DNA of 64,000 bases from the NCBI GenBank assembly GCA_934476235.1, contig CAKSNL010000002.1:310001-374000 (forward strand), given 5' to 3'. The notes under the pieces are model-generated. The model was not told the origin of the DNA. It was given only the letters and a program-made list of their open reading frames with translations, and ran no database searches. The stretch is from an uncultured Clostridia bacterium. GTDB taxonomy: Bacteria; Bacillota; Clostridia; CAKSNL01; HGM11501. Of this stretch, positions 57,542 through 64,000 are shown one piece after another (the stretch's first letter is position 1; each line of letters starts with the position of its first letter). A program made the position numbers and the translations under genes.

Positions 57542-59065
57542 TTATGCCGGAATTATAAGCCTCATGCCGGAATTTAATATTTCGGAACCGTCCATATTGT
57601 TAGCGAAAAGTATCTTGTCAACGGTTGTTTTATACCGTTTCGCGATGTTCCAGAGAGTGTCGCCGCTTTTTACAAAATAAATTATAACGGACGGGCGGTC
57701 GTTTTCCGCGGAGCCGGATATCTCCATGGAGGTTATGGAAGGAAATGCCTCCGTATTCCGGCGGACGGTGAGCGCGATTTCGACAATGGCACGGATATCA
57801 GCCTTCGCCTGATTTATGAAATTGTAGTCGGTATGCGAAACTCTTGCCGAGGAGGTTACGAAAAACGTTCCGCTCGGGCAGTCAAAATCCGATGAAAAAT
57901 CCATGTCCTTCTTAAACGAGCAGATAGAGCCGCCTGAAATATAGCTTATTACTGCCGTTACAGTTCCGCTCACGGTTATTTTCCCGTCGGAGCATACCGT
58001 GTTTTTGGATGAAACATAGGCATAGACGGGGCACATTTTTTCCATGGGAGGCATGTCGAGCGGAAGCTCGGCAGAGTCCTTGAGCGTAACCGACGTACTT
58101 TTCCTCTGAGTGATTTCTGACTTTTTGACAGGTGCCATAATGAGCTTTGAATCGGTGCCCGGGATATATGCGTCCGTCACCGCGCTTTCGGCGGTCGTTA
58201 AGAATGCGATGAGCGATACCGATAATTCCGAGGTGAAGGAAAAGGCGCGCCTGTCGTCAGAGGTCGGCTCTGAAAAAGAAGAATAGTCGCCGAGCGAAAG
58301 CGAGACCTCGCAGTCCATATCCTCGGTAAGCCCCGCAACATCGGCAATCTCGGTAAACGGAACCTCATGCTCTATATATTCGATGTCTCCGTCCTCGGTC
58401 TTGTATAAATGAAATACCGATAAATTCCCCTTAATGACTGCTTTGCCGGTCACGAGCTTAACGGTGGAGTCGGATATCTCGGCGCGGCACAAAAGAATTT
58501 CGGCGGGCGAGGCTTTGGATTCGGGAATTTCCAAAACGTCCGATACCGTGAAGCTCTCCCTTGTATGGGCGCCTATGGAGCTTGAGCATACGGTTTCCCT
58601 TTTCATCTCGGCGTCGGGCACCAAAATGTCGGAGCAGAGAGGAACGGAGAGCTCTGAATATGATGTGAACGAAATCAAAATAACGGCTTTTAACGAAAGC
58701 TTTCTGGAATTTATGAGCGAGCATTTTGCGTCCGCAACGTTAAAATTAAAGAAAGCTTTGTCGTCGGGCATCACGGATTCGGACGGCGCAATGTGGTTAA
58801 ACGGGAATTTCGCCGTAACGGAGTGCACACCTTCGCCGTTTTCGGGCTTATACAAAACAGTGAAGGAGGCGGTGCCGGTGAAAATGACTCTGCCTTTCTG
58901 AATCTCGACCTTGTCCGCACTGCAGCGTCCCTCGCATAAAAGTATTTCGGCGATATCGGGTTTTGCATCGGGGACAATGGCGTCGCCTTCTGAAAGAACC
59001 TCTGCCGTGAAATCGGCGGAAGGATAGGCGGTGGATAATATTTTTTTATTTATTTCTGCTTCCAT
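57542..59065 (-). CDS. DUF3794-repeat protein with C-terminal LysM domain
   Basis: A 507-residue protein without a signal peptide. It has DUF3794 repeats (start KKILSTAYPSADFTAEVLSE, repeated motifs near residues 35, 160 and 290) and ends in a LysM domain (YFVKSGDTLWNIAKRYKT) that binds peptidoglycan. The arrangement resembles SpoVID/SafA-like spore-coat proteins of endospore formers, where it acts in the mother cell on the forespore surface. Here the similarity is by domain order only; no sporulation gene is nearby, so the role in coat assembly is an inference. The ATG follows AAGGAAGAA. Confidence 0.85.
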   Translation of the reverse strand: MEAEINKKILSTAYPSADFTAEVLSEGDAIVPDAKPDIAEILLCEGRCSADKVEIQKGRVIFTGTASFTVLYKPENGEGVHSVTAKFPFNHIAPSESVMPDDKAFFNFNVADAKCSLINSRKLSLKAVILISFTSYSELSVPLCSDILVPDAEMKRETVCSSSIGAHTRESFTVSDVLEIPESKASPAEILLCRAEISDSTVKLVTGKAVIKGNLSVFHLYKTEDGDIEYIEHEVPFTEIADVAGLTEDMDCEVSLSLGDYSSFSEPTSDDRRAFSFTSELSVSLIAFLTTAESAVTDAYIPGTDSKLIMAPVKKSEITQRKSTSVTLKDSAELPLDMPPMEKMCPVYAYVSSKNTVCSDGKITVSGTVTAVISYISGGSICSFKKDMDFSSDFDCPSGTFFVTSSARVSHTDYNFINQAKADIRAIVEIALTVRRNTEAFPSITSMEISGSAENDRPSVIIYFVKSGDTLWNIAKRYKTTVDKILFANNMDGSEILNSGMRLIIPA

Positions 59066-59144
59066 ATAATTCTTCCTTTCACATAAGGTATACTAATTTA
59101 TATTTGAAAAGAAGGATTTCTATGACAAAATTTTTGCCGGAGCC

Positions 59145-59173
59145 TTGAAAAGAATGAAAAAATAGATTATAAT
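59145..59173 (+). promoter_or_regulatory. Promoter of the flavoprotein operon
   Basis: TTGAAA (59145-59150) and TATAAT (59168-59173), 17-bp spacer, 29 bases before the ATG at 59203. Confidence 0.7.
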
Positions 59174-59202
59174 GGTATTATTAAATTCCGGAGGAACAGA
59201 TT

Positions 59203-60372
59203 ATGAGGACTGCAATTATAGGCGCCGGGTTTTCGGGGCTGGTCGCTTCATCGGTAATGAAAAAAGCGGGCTGCGATTTTAAATTGTTTGAAGCGTCTCA
59301 GCGCGCCGGCAAAAAGATACTTGCGACCGGGAACGGCAGGTGCAACATAACGAATACGTGCGTCGATATTTCGCGCTATCACGGGAATACAGATTTTGCA
59401 AAGGCGGTGCTTGACAATGTTTCGTCCGGCAGGCTTTTTGAGTTTTTTGAAGATATCGGGCTTTTGCTGATGACAGAGGGCGACAGGGTGTATCCGCACA
59501 GTCTGCGTGCGTCCGAGGTTTTGGACCTTTTAAGGCTCTCGGAGGGCGAGAGTGAGGTCTGCGGGGCGAAAGTTACAAAAATAATCCCGCATAAAAAGGG
59601 GCTTATGGTCGTTTATAATGATAAAGAAGAAATGTTTGATAATGTCTTGGTTGCGACGGGAGGAAAGGCGGCGCCGAAGCTTTCGGGCGGCGGGTCGTAT
59701 GAGCTTTTGACCGCGCTCGGGCATAGAGTGACGGAGCTTTTTCCTTCCATCGTTCAGCTAAAGTGCGACGGGACGCGCGCGCTTGAAGGCATAAAGGTCC
59801 GGGCGGATGTGAAGATTGGGGAAATGCGCGATTCGGGGGAGGTGCTTTTCACCTCGTACGGCTTGTCGGGCCCTCCGGTGATGCAGTTATCGCGCGGGGC
59901 GAAGGGCAAGGTCCTAAGCCTGGACCTCGCTCCGGATATGAGCTTTTCGGAAATCTGCGACTATCTTAAAAGGAAAAGAGCAATTTCCTATATGACAGTC
60001 GGCAATATTTTCACGGGATTTATCAACAAAAAAGTCGGCGGCGCCATATTAAAGCGCACAACGGATAAAAAATCTCAGGACAAGGCGGGAAGCCTTTCGG
60101 AGCGCGATATCAAGGCGCTTGCCTCATGCGTTAAGAATTTTGAGTTTAAGATAACCGATACAATGGGGTTTGAAAACGCGCAGGTAACGGCGGGAGGAAT
60201 CGACCCTGCCGATTTTGACCCCGGCACGATGGAGTCAAAGCTCATAAAGGGGCTCTACGCTGCGGGAGAGGTGCTTGACGTTGACGGCGACTGCGGAGGA
60301 TTTAACCTTCAGTGGGCGTTTTCTTCGGCATATATCGCGGCTGAGTCGATTGTAAAGAAGGGTGAGCGATGA
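59203..60372 (+). CDS. FAD-dependent oxidoreductase of the HI0933/BaiN (YhiN) family
   Basis: A 389-residue FAD-binding protein. The N-terminal dinucleotide site is AIIGAGFSGLVASSVM, followed by KKILATGNGRCNITN, the family mark. The C-terminal FAD part is LYAAGEVLDVDGDCGGFNLQ. Members include the bile-acid enzyme BaiN and the poorly understood YhiN; the substrate here is unknown. The ATG follows CCGGAGGAAC and has its own promoter. It overlaps the next FAD-protein gene by 4 bases (ATGA), so both are made together. Confidence 0.9.
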   Translation: MRTAIIGAGFSGLVASSVMKKAGCDFKLFEASQRAGKKILATGNGRCNITNTCVDISRYHGNTDFAKAVLDNVSSGRLFEFFEDIGLLLMTEGDRVYPHSLRASEVLDLLRLSEGESEVCGAKVTKIIPHKKGLMVVYNDKEEMFDNVLVATGGKAAPKLSGGGSYELLTALGHRVTELFPSIVQLKCDGTRALEGIKVRADVKIGEMRDSGEVLFTSYGLSGPPVMQLSRGAKGKVLSLDLAPDMSFSEICDYLKRKRAISYMTVGNIFTGFINKKVGGAILKRTTDKKSQDKAGSLSERDIKALASCVKNFEFKITDTMGFENAQVTAGGIDPADFDPGTMESKLIKGLYAAGEVLDVDGDCGGFNLQWAFSSAYIAAESIVKKGER

Positions 60373-61922
60373 TAAGAATCGACCGAATCAACATGAGTCT
60401 TGACTCTGATGAGGGTGACGTTTACGAAAAAACGGTGAAGCTTTTGGGGCGGCGCCCCGATAAGTTCTATATATACAAAAAGGCGGTTGACGCAAGACGG
60501 AAAAGCGATGTGCATTTCGTTTATTCCGTGGCGGTATCTATGGAAAACGAGAAAAAAGCGGCGGAAAGAATAAAAAACGCGCAAGTTTTTTCAGATGAGC
60601 TCTATAGTTATCCTCAGCTTAAAAAGAGTATGCAAAAACGCCCTGTGATAGTCGGGAGCGGTCCCGCGGGCACGTTTGCGGCGCTTTTACTGGCTAACGC
60701 AGGGGCAAGACCGATTATCTTAGAGCGCGGAAAAAGCGTTGACGAAAGGAAAGAGGACGCTGACAGGTTCTTTTCGGGCGGCGCGCTTTCGGAAAACTCA
60801 AACGTTCAGTTCGGCGAGGGCGGTGCCGGAACCTTTTCGGACGGGAAGCTTAACACCGGTACGGGCTCTGCGTATTTAAGAAAGATTCTGGCGGAATATG
60901 TCCGCTTCGGCGCGCCGGAGCAGATTCTGTATGAGGCAAAGCCGCATATCGGGACGGACGTTTTATTAAAAATTGCAAAGAACATACGGGCGGAGGTGGA
61001 GCGCCTCGGCGGGGAATACCGCTTTTCCGACGCGCTCCGCGATATTGTAACCGAAAACGGGAGCATCAGGGCGGTTTTGGCGAACGAAAGGATTGAGACC
61101 GACACTGTTATTCTGGCGCTCGGTCACAGTGCGAGAGATACGTTCGGCATGCTCTGCGGAAGAAATGTCGCCATAATACAAAAGCCCTTCTCGGTCGGCG
61201 TGAGAATAGAGCATCTTCAGGAGAAGATAAATTCAATACAGTACGGGCGTTTTTCAGGGCACGTCAATCTCCCTCCGGCGGACTATAAATTCGGCGGGGA
61301 CTGCTATAGCTTCTGCATGTGCCCGGGAGGGTACGTCGTCGCCTCTCAAAGCGAAAATAACTCAATAGTGACAAACGGAATGAGCTATTTTAAAAGAGAC
61401 GGAATAAACGCAAACAGTGCTCTTTTGGTAAATGTGGACGGGAGGGATTTCGGAGACGGAGTTTTTGACGGCGTAAGGTATCAGGAAAAATTGGAGCGCG
61501 CGGCATATAACCTGACGGGCTCGTTTGCCGCACCGTGCCAGAAGCTTTCGGATTTTTCCCGGAACGTGAAAACAACGGCGTTCGGCAGTGTTTTGCCGAC
61601 ATACAGACCCGGCACGGAAAAGGAAAACATAAGAAAAATTCTTCCGGAGAGGATATCTGAAAATATTTTATCCGGGCTTAAAAGTGTGAACGAAAAAATG
61701 CAGGGATTTTTTGATCCGGACGCGGTTATTACCGCTCCGGAAACAAGAAGCTCGTCCCCGGTCAGAATAGTAAGAGATAAGGAAAGCCTGGAATCTATAA
61801 CCGTCCGCGGGCTTTACCCGTGCGGCGAGGGCGCGGGCTATGCCGGAGGAATCATGTCCGCCGCGGCGGACGGCATAAGATGTGCCGAAAAAATAGTTAA
61901 AAAAATCAATGGTGAGGTGTAA
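60369..61922 (+). CDS. Uncharacterised FAD-dependent dehydrogenase (COG2509 type)
   Basis: A 517-residue flavoprotein. The first ~85 residues form an N-terminal ferredoxin-like or regulatory domain (IRIDRINMSLDSD, GRRPDKFYIYKKAVDARRK). The FAD site follows in VIVGSGPAGTFAALLLANAG and GEGGAGTFSDGKLNTG, and the C-terminal GLYPCGEGAGYAGGIMSAA closes the FAD fold. Such proteins are broadly conserved in Clostridia and often lie beside the BaiN-type protein, but their reaction is unknown. Its coupled neighbour suggests a shared redox job. No quinone or heme motif was seen. Confidence 0.88.
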   Translation: MIRIDRINMSLDSDEGDVYEKTVKLLGRRPDKFYIYKKAVDARRKSDVHFVYSVAVSMENEKKAAERIKNAQVFSDELYSYPQLKKSMQKRPVIVGSGPAGTFAALLLANAGARPIILERGKSVDERKEDADRFFSGGALSENSNVQFGEGGAGTFSDGKLNTGTGSAYLRKILAEYVRFGAPEQILYEAKPHIGTDVLLKIAKNIRAEVERLGGEYRFSDALRDIVTENGSIRAVLANERIETDTVILALGHSARDTFGMLCGRNVAIIQKPFSVGVRIEHLQEKINSIQYGRFSGHVNLPPADYKFGGDCYSFCMCPGGYVVASQSENNSIVTNGMSYFKRDGINANSALLVNVDGRDFGDGVFDGVRYQEKLERAAYNLTGSFAAPCQKLSDFSRNVKTTAFGSVLPTYRPGTEKENIRKILPERISENILSGLKSVNEKMQGFFDPDAVITAPETRSSSPVRIVRDKESLESITVRGLYPCGEGAGYAGGIMSAAADGIRCAEKIVKKINGEV

Positions 61923-61924
61923 AA

Positions 61925-62455
61925 ATGGACGGTATTGAAAAAAGCGCATACCAAATAGCAGCGGAGCTTATGGAAACGGCAAAGGGCGGGGAGATACTCA
62001 TTGTCGGCTGCTCCACGAGCGAGGTCGAGGGCGAGAAGATAGGCACCGCGTCCGACATATCGGCGGCGGAAGAAATATATAACGGCATAAAAAAAGCGGC
62101 TGATGAAAAGCATGTTTTCATCGCCGCACAGTGCTGCGAGCATTTAAACAGGGCATTGATAGTGGAAGAGGAGCTCGCAAAAAGGGAACGCCTTGAAAAA
62201 GTCAACGTCCGCCCGGTGAAAAAAGCCGGAGGATCCTTTGCAACGGTCTGCTATGAAAAATTTTCTTCGCCCTGCGCGGTTGAATTTATCAGGGCGGATT
62301 TCGGGATGGATATTGGGCTCACGCTCATCGGAATGCATCTAAAGCATGTTGCGGTGCCCTACAGAACAAAGACCGATAAAATCGGCAAGGCAAAGGTCAA
62401 CTGCGCGAGAACAAGGCTTAAATATATAGGCGGACCGAGAGCGGAGTATATTTAA
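61925..62455 (+). CDS. YwlG/UPF0340 family protein (DUF436)
   Basis: A 176-residue soluble protein. The family marks are GEILIVGCSTSEVEGEKIG, the double cysteine in IAAQCCEHLNRALI and the segment ADFGMDIGLTLIGMHLKHVA. The family is conserved in Bacillota but lacks a firm function. The ATG lies two bases after the upstream stop with GAGGTG, so it belongs to the flavoprotein operon. It overlaps the convergent ilvN-like gene by 4 bases at the 3' end. Confidence 0.9.
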   Translation: MDGIEKSAYQIAAELMETAKGGEILIVGCSTSEVEGEKIGTASDISAAEEIYNGIKKAADEKHVFIAAQCCEHLNRALIVEEELAKRERLEKVNVRPVKKAGGSFATVCYEKFSSPCAVEFIRADFGMDIGLTLIGMHLKHVAVPYRTKTDKIGKAKVNCARTRLKYIGGPRAEYI

Positions 62456-62931
62456 AGCTTTTCTTCTCCGCGCTGAACGGCGACAACTCCGGAGCGGACG
62501 ATTTCTTCGATTCCGAAGTCCTTAAGCATTTCGGTGAGTGCGGCAATCTTGTTTTCGTCGCCGGTTATTTCGAGCGTTATCGTGTTTTTCGACACGTCAA
62601 CCGCCTTTGCACGGAAAATATCGGAAACCTGAATCACCTGGCTGCGCGTCTCGGAGTCGGCTTTTACCTTTATAAGGACGTGGCTGCGCTCTATAAATGT
62701 GCCGGGATTGAGAAGCTTTGCCCTTATAACATTGGGATTACGGCTTATTGAAAGAGCAATCTCATCGGTATATTCGGAGTCGGAAACTATGGTGATTCTT
62801 GAATACTGCTCGGATTCTGTCACACCGACGGCGAGAGAGTCAATATTGCACCCTTTTTCGCCGAGCACAGAAATGACGTCGGAGAGCACTCCGGGATCGT
62901 TTTTTACAAGAATCGAGAATGTATGTTTCAT
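62452..62931 (-). CDS. ilvN: Acetolactate synthase small (regulatory) subunit
   Basis: A 159-residue regulatory subunit of acetolactate synthase, the first shared step of branched-chain amino-acid synthesis. The N-terminal ACT domain reads HTFSILVKNDPGVLSDVISV, which binds valine for feedback control, followed by the usual C-terminal domain with ALTEMLKDFGIEEIVRSG. The length is normal for the IlvH/IlvN family. The catalytic subunit gene is not adjacent, so the small subunit stands alone here, with its own ribosome site AGGAGAAAA. Confidence 0.95.
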   Translation of the reverse strand: MKHTFSILVKNDPGVLSDVISVLGEKGCNIDSLAVGVTESEQYSRITIVSDSEYTDEIALSISRNPNVIRAKLLNPGTFIERSHVLIKVKADSETRSQVIQVSDIFRAKAVDVSKNTITLEITGDENKIAALTEMLKDFGIEEIVRSGVVAVQRGEEKL

Positions 62932-63004
62932 GGCTGTTTTCTCCTGTCGTTTTTTTATATTTTAACACAGAAAAGAGAAAAAAGCAAGAAAGGAGGGCGG
63001 ACTT

Positions 63005-63322
63005 TTGAATAAAAAAGATGCGGCTTTGATTTTTTTACTTATATTTGTGTTCTTGCTTGCATTTATTTTAAGCACGGCATTAAAAAAAGAAGGAACGCGG
63101 GCAGAAATTTATTCAGACGGCGCTCTTCTGGGCTCGTATCCGCTTTCCGAGGATAAAAGCATTGACATTTCGGGAAAAAACAAGGTCACGGTAAAAGACG
63201 GCGGGGTCTATATGGAGTCGGCGCTTTGCCCGGATAAGATATGCGTTAAGACAGGAAAGATAAAAAACAAGGGGGAGGAGATAGTCTGCCTTCCGAATAA
63301 ATTGGTGATAAAGATTAAGTGA
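63005..63322 (+). CDS. NusG-domain-II (DUF1312) membrane-anchored protein
   Basis: A 105-residue protein with an N-terminal membrane helix (AALIFLLIFVFLLAFILS) and an exported NusG-II-like beta domain. The domain contains a CPDKICVKTGKIKNKGEEIV segment with two cysteines and ends in CLPNKLVIKI. The TTG start at 63005 follows AAGGAGGGCGG. It is often encoded next to the Gx transporter gene, as here, with 9 bases between, and the pair is thought to act on quinone-type or envelope metabolism; the function is not settled. Confidence 0.88.
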   Translation: MNKKDAALIFLLIFVFLLAFILSTALKKEGTRAEIYSDGALLGSYPLSEDKSIDISGKNKVTVKDGGVYMESALCPDKICVKTGKIKNKGEEIVCLPNKLVIKIK

Positions 63323-63331
63323 GGGCGTTTT

Positions 63332-63820
63332 ATGCGAAAAACTGCATATATAGGGGTATTCTCTGCGCTTGCGGTCGTTTTGGGATATCTTGAAAACATG
63401 ATACCGCTTCCCGTGAATATTCCGGGGGTCAGGATCGGGCTTTCGAATATATGTATAATAACGGCGCTTTATATGCTGGGCGCGCCGGCGGCTTTTTTTG
63501 TTGCGCTTATAAAGGCTTTGGTCTGCGGCACTCTTTTCTGGGGCATGCAGGGAGCGGTTTATGCTCTTTTCGGGACGATGCTTTCATTTGCTGTTATGAT
63601 TGCCTTAAGAAAGCCGGGAGTGTTTTCGCCTGTCGGCGTGAGCGCTTTGGGAGCGGTGTTTCACAATTACGGTCAGCTTGCGGCGTTATATCTTTTCACC
63701 GGAAGCTTTTCGGTTATTTATTACATGAGCGTTCTAGGGCTTTCCGGCGTTCTTATGGGTGCGCTTACAGGCGCAATCTCGCTTACGATGATAAAAAGAA
63801 TTGATAAAACAAAAAAATAA
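63332..63820 (+). CDS. Gx transporter family membrane protein
   Basis: A 162-residue membrane protein with five or six helices, including KTAYIGVFSALAVVLGYLEN, ICIITALYMLGAPAAFFVAL, ALFGTMLSFAVMIALRK and ALGAVFHNYGQLAALYLFTG. The conserved PLPVNIPGVRIGLSNI loop marks the Gx transporter (formerly HepI) family, a relative of ECF-type substrate-binding components. The substrate is unknown; linkage with the NusG-II protein is common and suggests a shared role. The ATG lies 9 bases after the upstream stop. Confidence 0.88.
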   Translation: MRKTAYIGVFSALAVVLGYLENMIPLPVNIPGVRIGLSNICIITALYMLGAPAAFFVALIKALVCGTLFWGMQGAVYALFGTMLSFAVMIALRKPGVFSPVGVSALGAVFHNYGQLAALYLFTGSFSVIYYMSVLGLSGVLMGALTGAISLTMIKRIDKTKK

Positions 63821-63830
63821 TAAAAAATGC

Positions 63831-63859
63831 TTGCATTTTCATGAATTATGGTGTATAAT
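63831..63859 (+). promoter_or_regulatory. tRNA-Leu promoter
   Basis: TTGCAT (63831-63836) and TATAAT (63854-63859), 17-bp spacer, with the tRNA starting 9 bases after the -10 box. Confidence 0.7.
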
Positions 63860-63868
63860 AAGTTTTAC

Positions 63869-63955
63869 GCCGGTGTGTTGGAATTGGCAGACGAGGTGGA
63901 CTCAAAATCCATTGGTAGCAATACCGTGCGGGTTCAAGTCCCGCCACCGGCACCA
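63869..63955 (+). tRNA. tRNA-Leu (anticodon CAA)
   Basis: An 87-base class II tRNA with the acceptor stem GCCGGTG / CACCGGC, discriminator A and an encoded CCA end (63953-63955). The anticodon loop CTCAAAA gives anticodon CAA (reads UUG). A long variable arm and the T arm GCGGGTTCAAGTCCCGC are present, as required for leucine tRNA. Confidence 0.95.
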
Positions 63956-63956
63956 T

Positions 63957-64000
63957 ATCGAGTGTTCATAACGTGTATGAAGTTATGAACACTCGATTTT
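63957..64000 (+). terminator. Terminator of the tRNA-Leu gene
   Basis: Perfect 16-bp stem ATCGAGTGTTCATAAC (63957-63972) / GTTATGAACACTCGAT (63982-63997), followed by TTT at the window end. Confidence 0.88.

Noticed and set aside
1..64000. CRISPR arrays, rRNA genes or insertion sequences
   Set aside because: No regularly spaced direct repeats of 25-40 bases, no rRNA segments and no transposase frames were found on reading both strands.

Overview
The window is a chromosomal piece of a Gram-positive, anaerobe-like member of the Clostridia (Bacillota). The evidence is S-layer-homology anchoring, copper-amine-oxidase-type stalk domains, a PolC-type polymerase relative, a DUF3794/LysM protein, strong AGGAGG ribosome sites, near-consensus TTGACA/TATAAT promoters and many hairpin-plus-T terminators. 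The gene content (many secreted discoidin, GH-like and GH20-like proteins) suggests a glycan-rich habitat such as a gut. No genus can be named from sequence reading alone.

Layout. 1-3684: end of a surface-glycan gene cluster (three GT2 glycosyltransferases) with an EAL-domain c-di-GMP protein. 3752-7817: a tyrosine recombinase, then a segment of about 290 bp bounded by inverted 26-bp recombination-type sites. The segment carries a perfect consensus promoter that at present points away from a three-gene operon (small membrane protein, zinc-ribbon/DUF6273 membrane protein, DUF2971 protein). This looks like an undescribed phase-variation switch in the OFF state. 7991-16719: an ArsR repressor, a free-standing rpoB-rpoC operon with its own promoter, and a mismatch-type DNA glycosylase. 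16722-29627: carbohydrate-related genes under AraC-type regulators (one with a PocR sensor), with large secreted discoidin/GH-like proteins. One of these has tandem consensus promoters directly followed by an 11-copy TACA tetranucleotide tract.

30002-34946: an envelope-stress set (HtrA protease, histidine kinase, response regulator) and ychF. 35074-38405: a tightly coupled pair made of a shortened PolC-like protein with damaged catalytic motifs and a PD-(D/E)XK nuclease, a candidate undescribed DNA-processing or defence pair. 38660-43016: small unknown genes, a ubiquitin-fold-like protein, a WalJ-like metallohydrolase and murA. 43106-48954: an AraC-controlled operon with GH20-like, TIM-barrel-like, SIS and Gfo/Idh/MocA proteins. 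48988-54516: a PepSY lipoprotein and a 1490-residue S-layer-anchored protein that contains a DUF4430 (transcobalamin C-terminal-like) domain and is preceded by a cobalamin riboswitch with its own terminator. Together these suggest a B12-controlled corrinoid-capture surface protein.

54646-64000: mostly housekeeping genes: a pyridoxal kinase-like gene, rsmD-coaD with two small genes, a DUF3794-LysM protein, two flavoproteins plus a YwlG-like protein, the acetolactate synthase small subunit, a NusG-II protein with a Gx transporter, and tRNA-Leu(CAA). No CRISPR array, insertion sequence, rRNA or complete prophage was seen.
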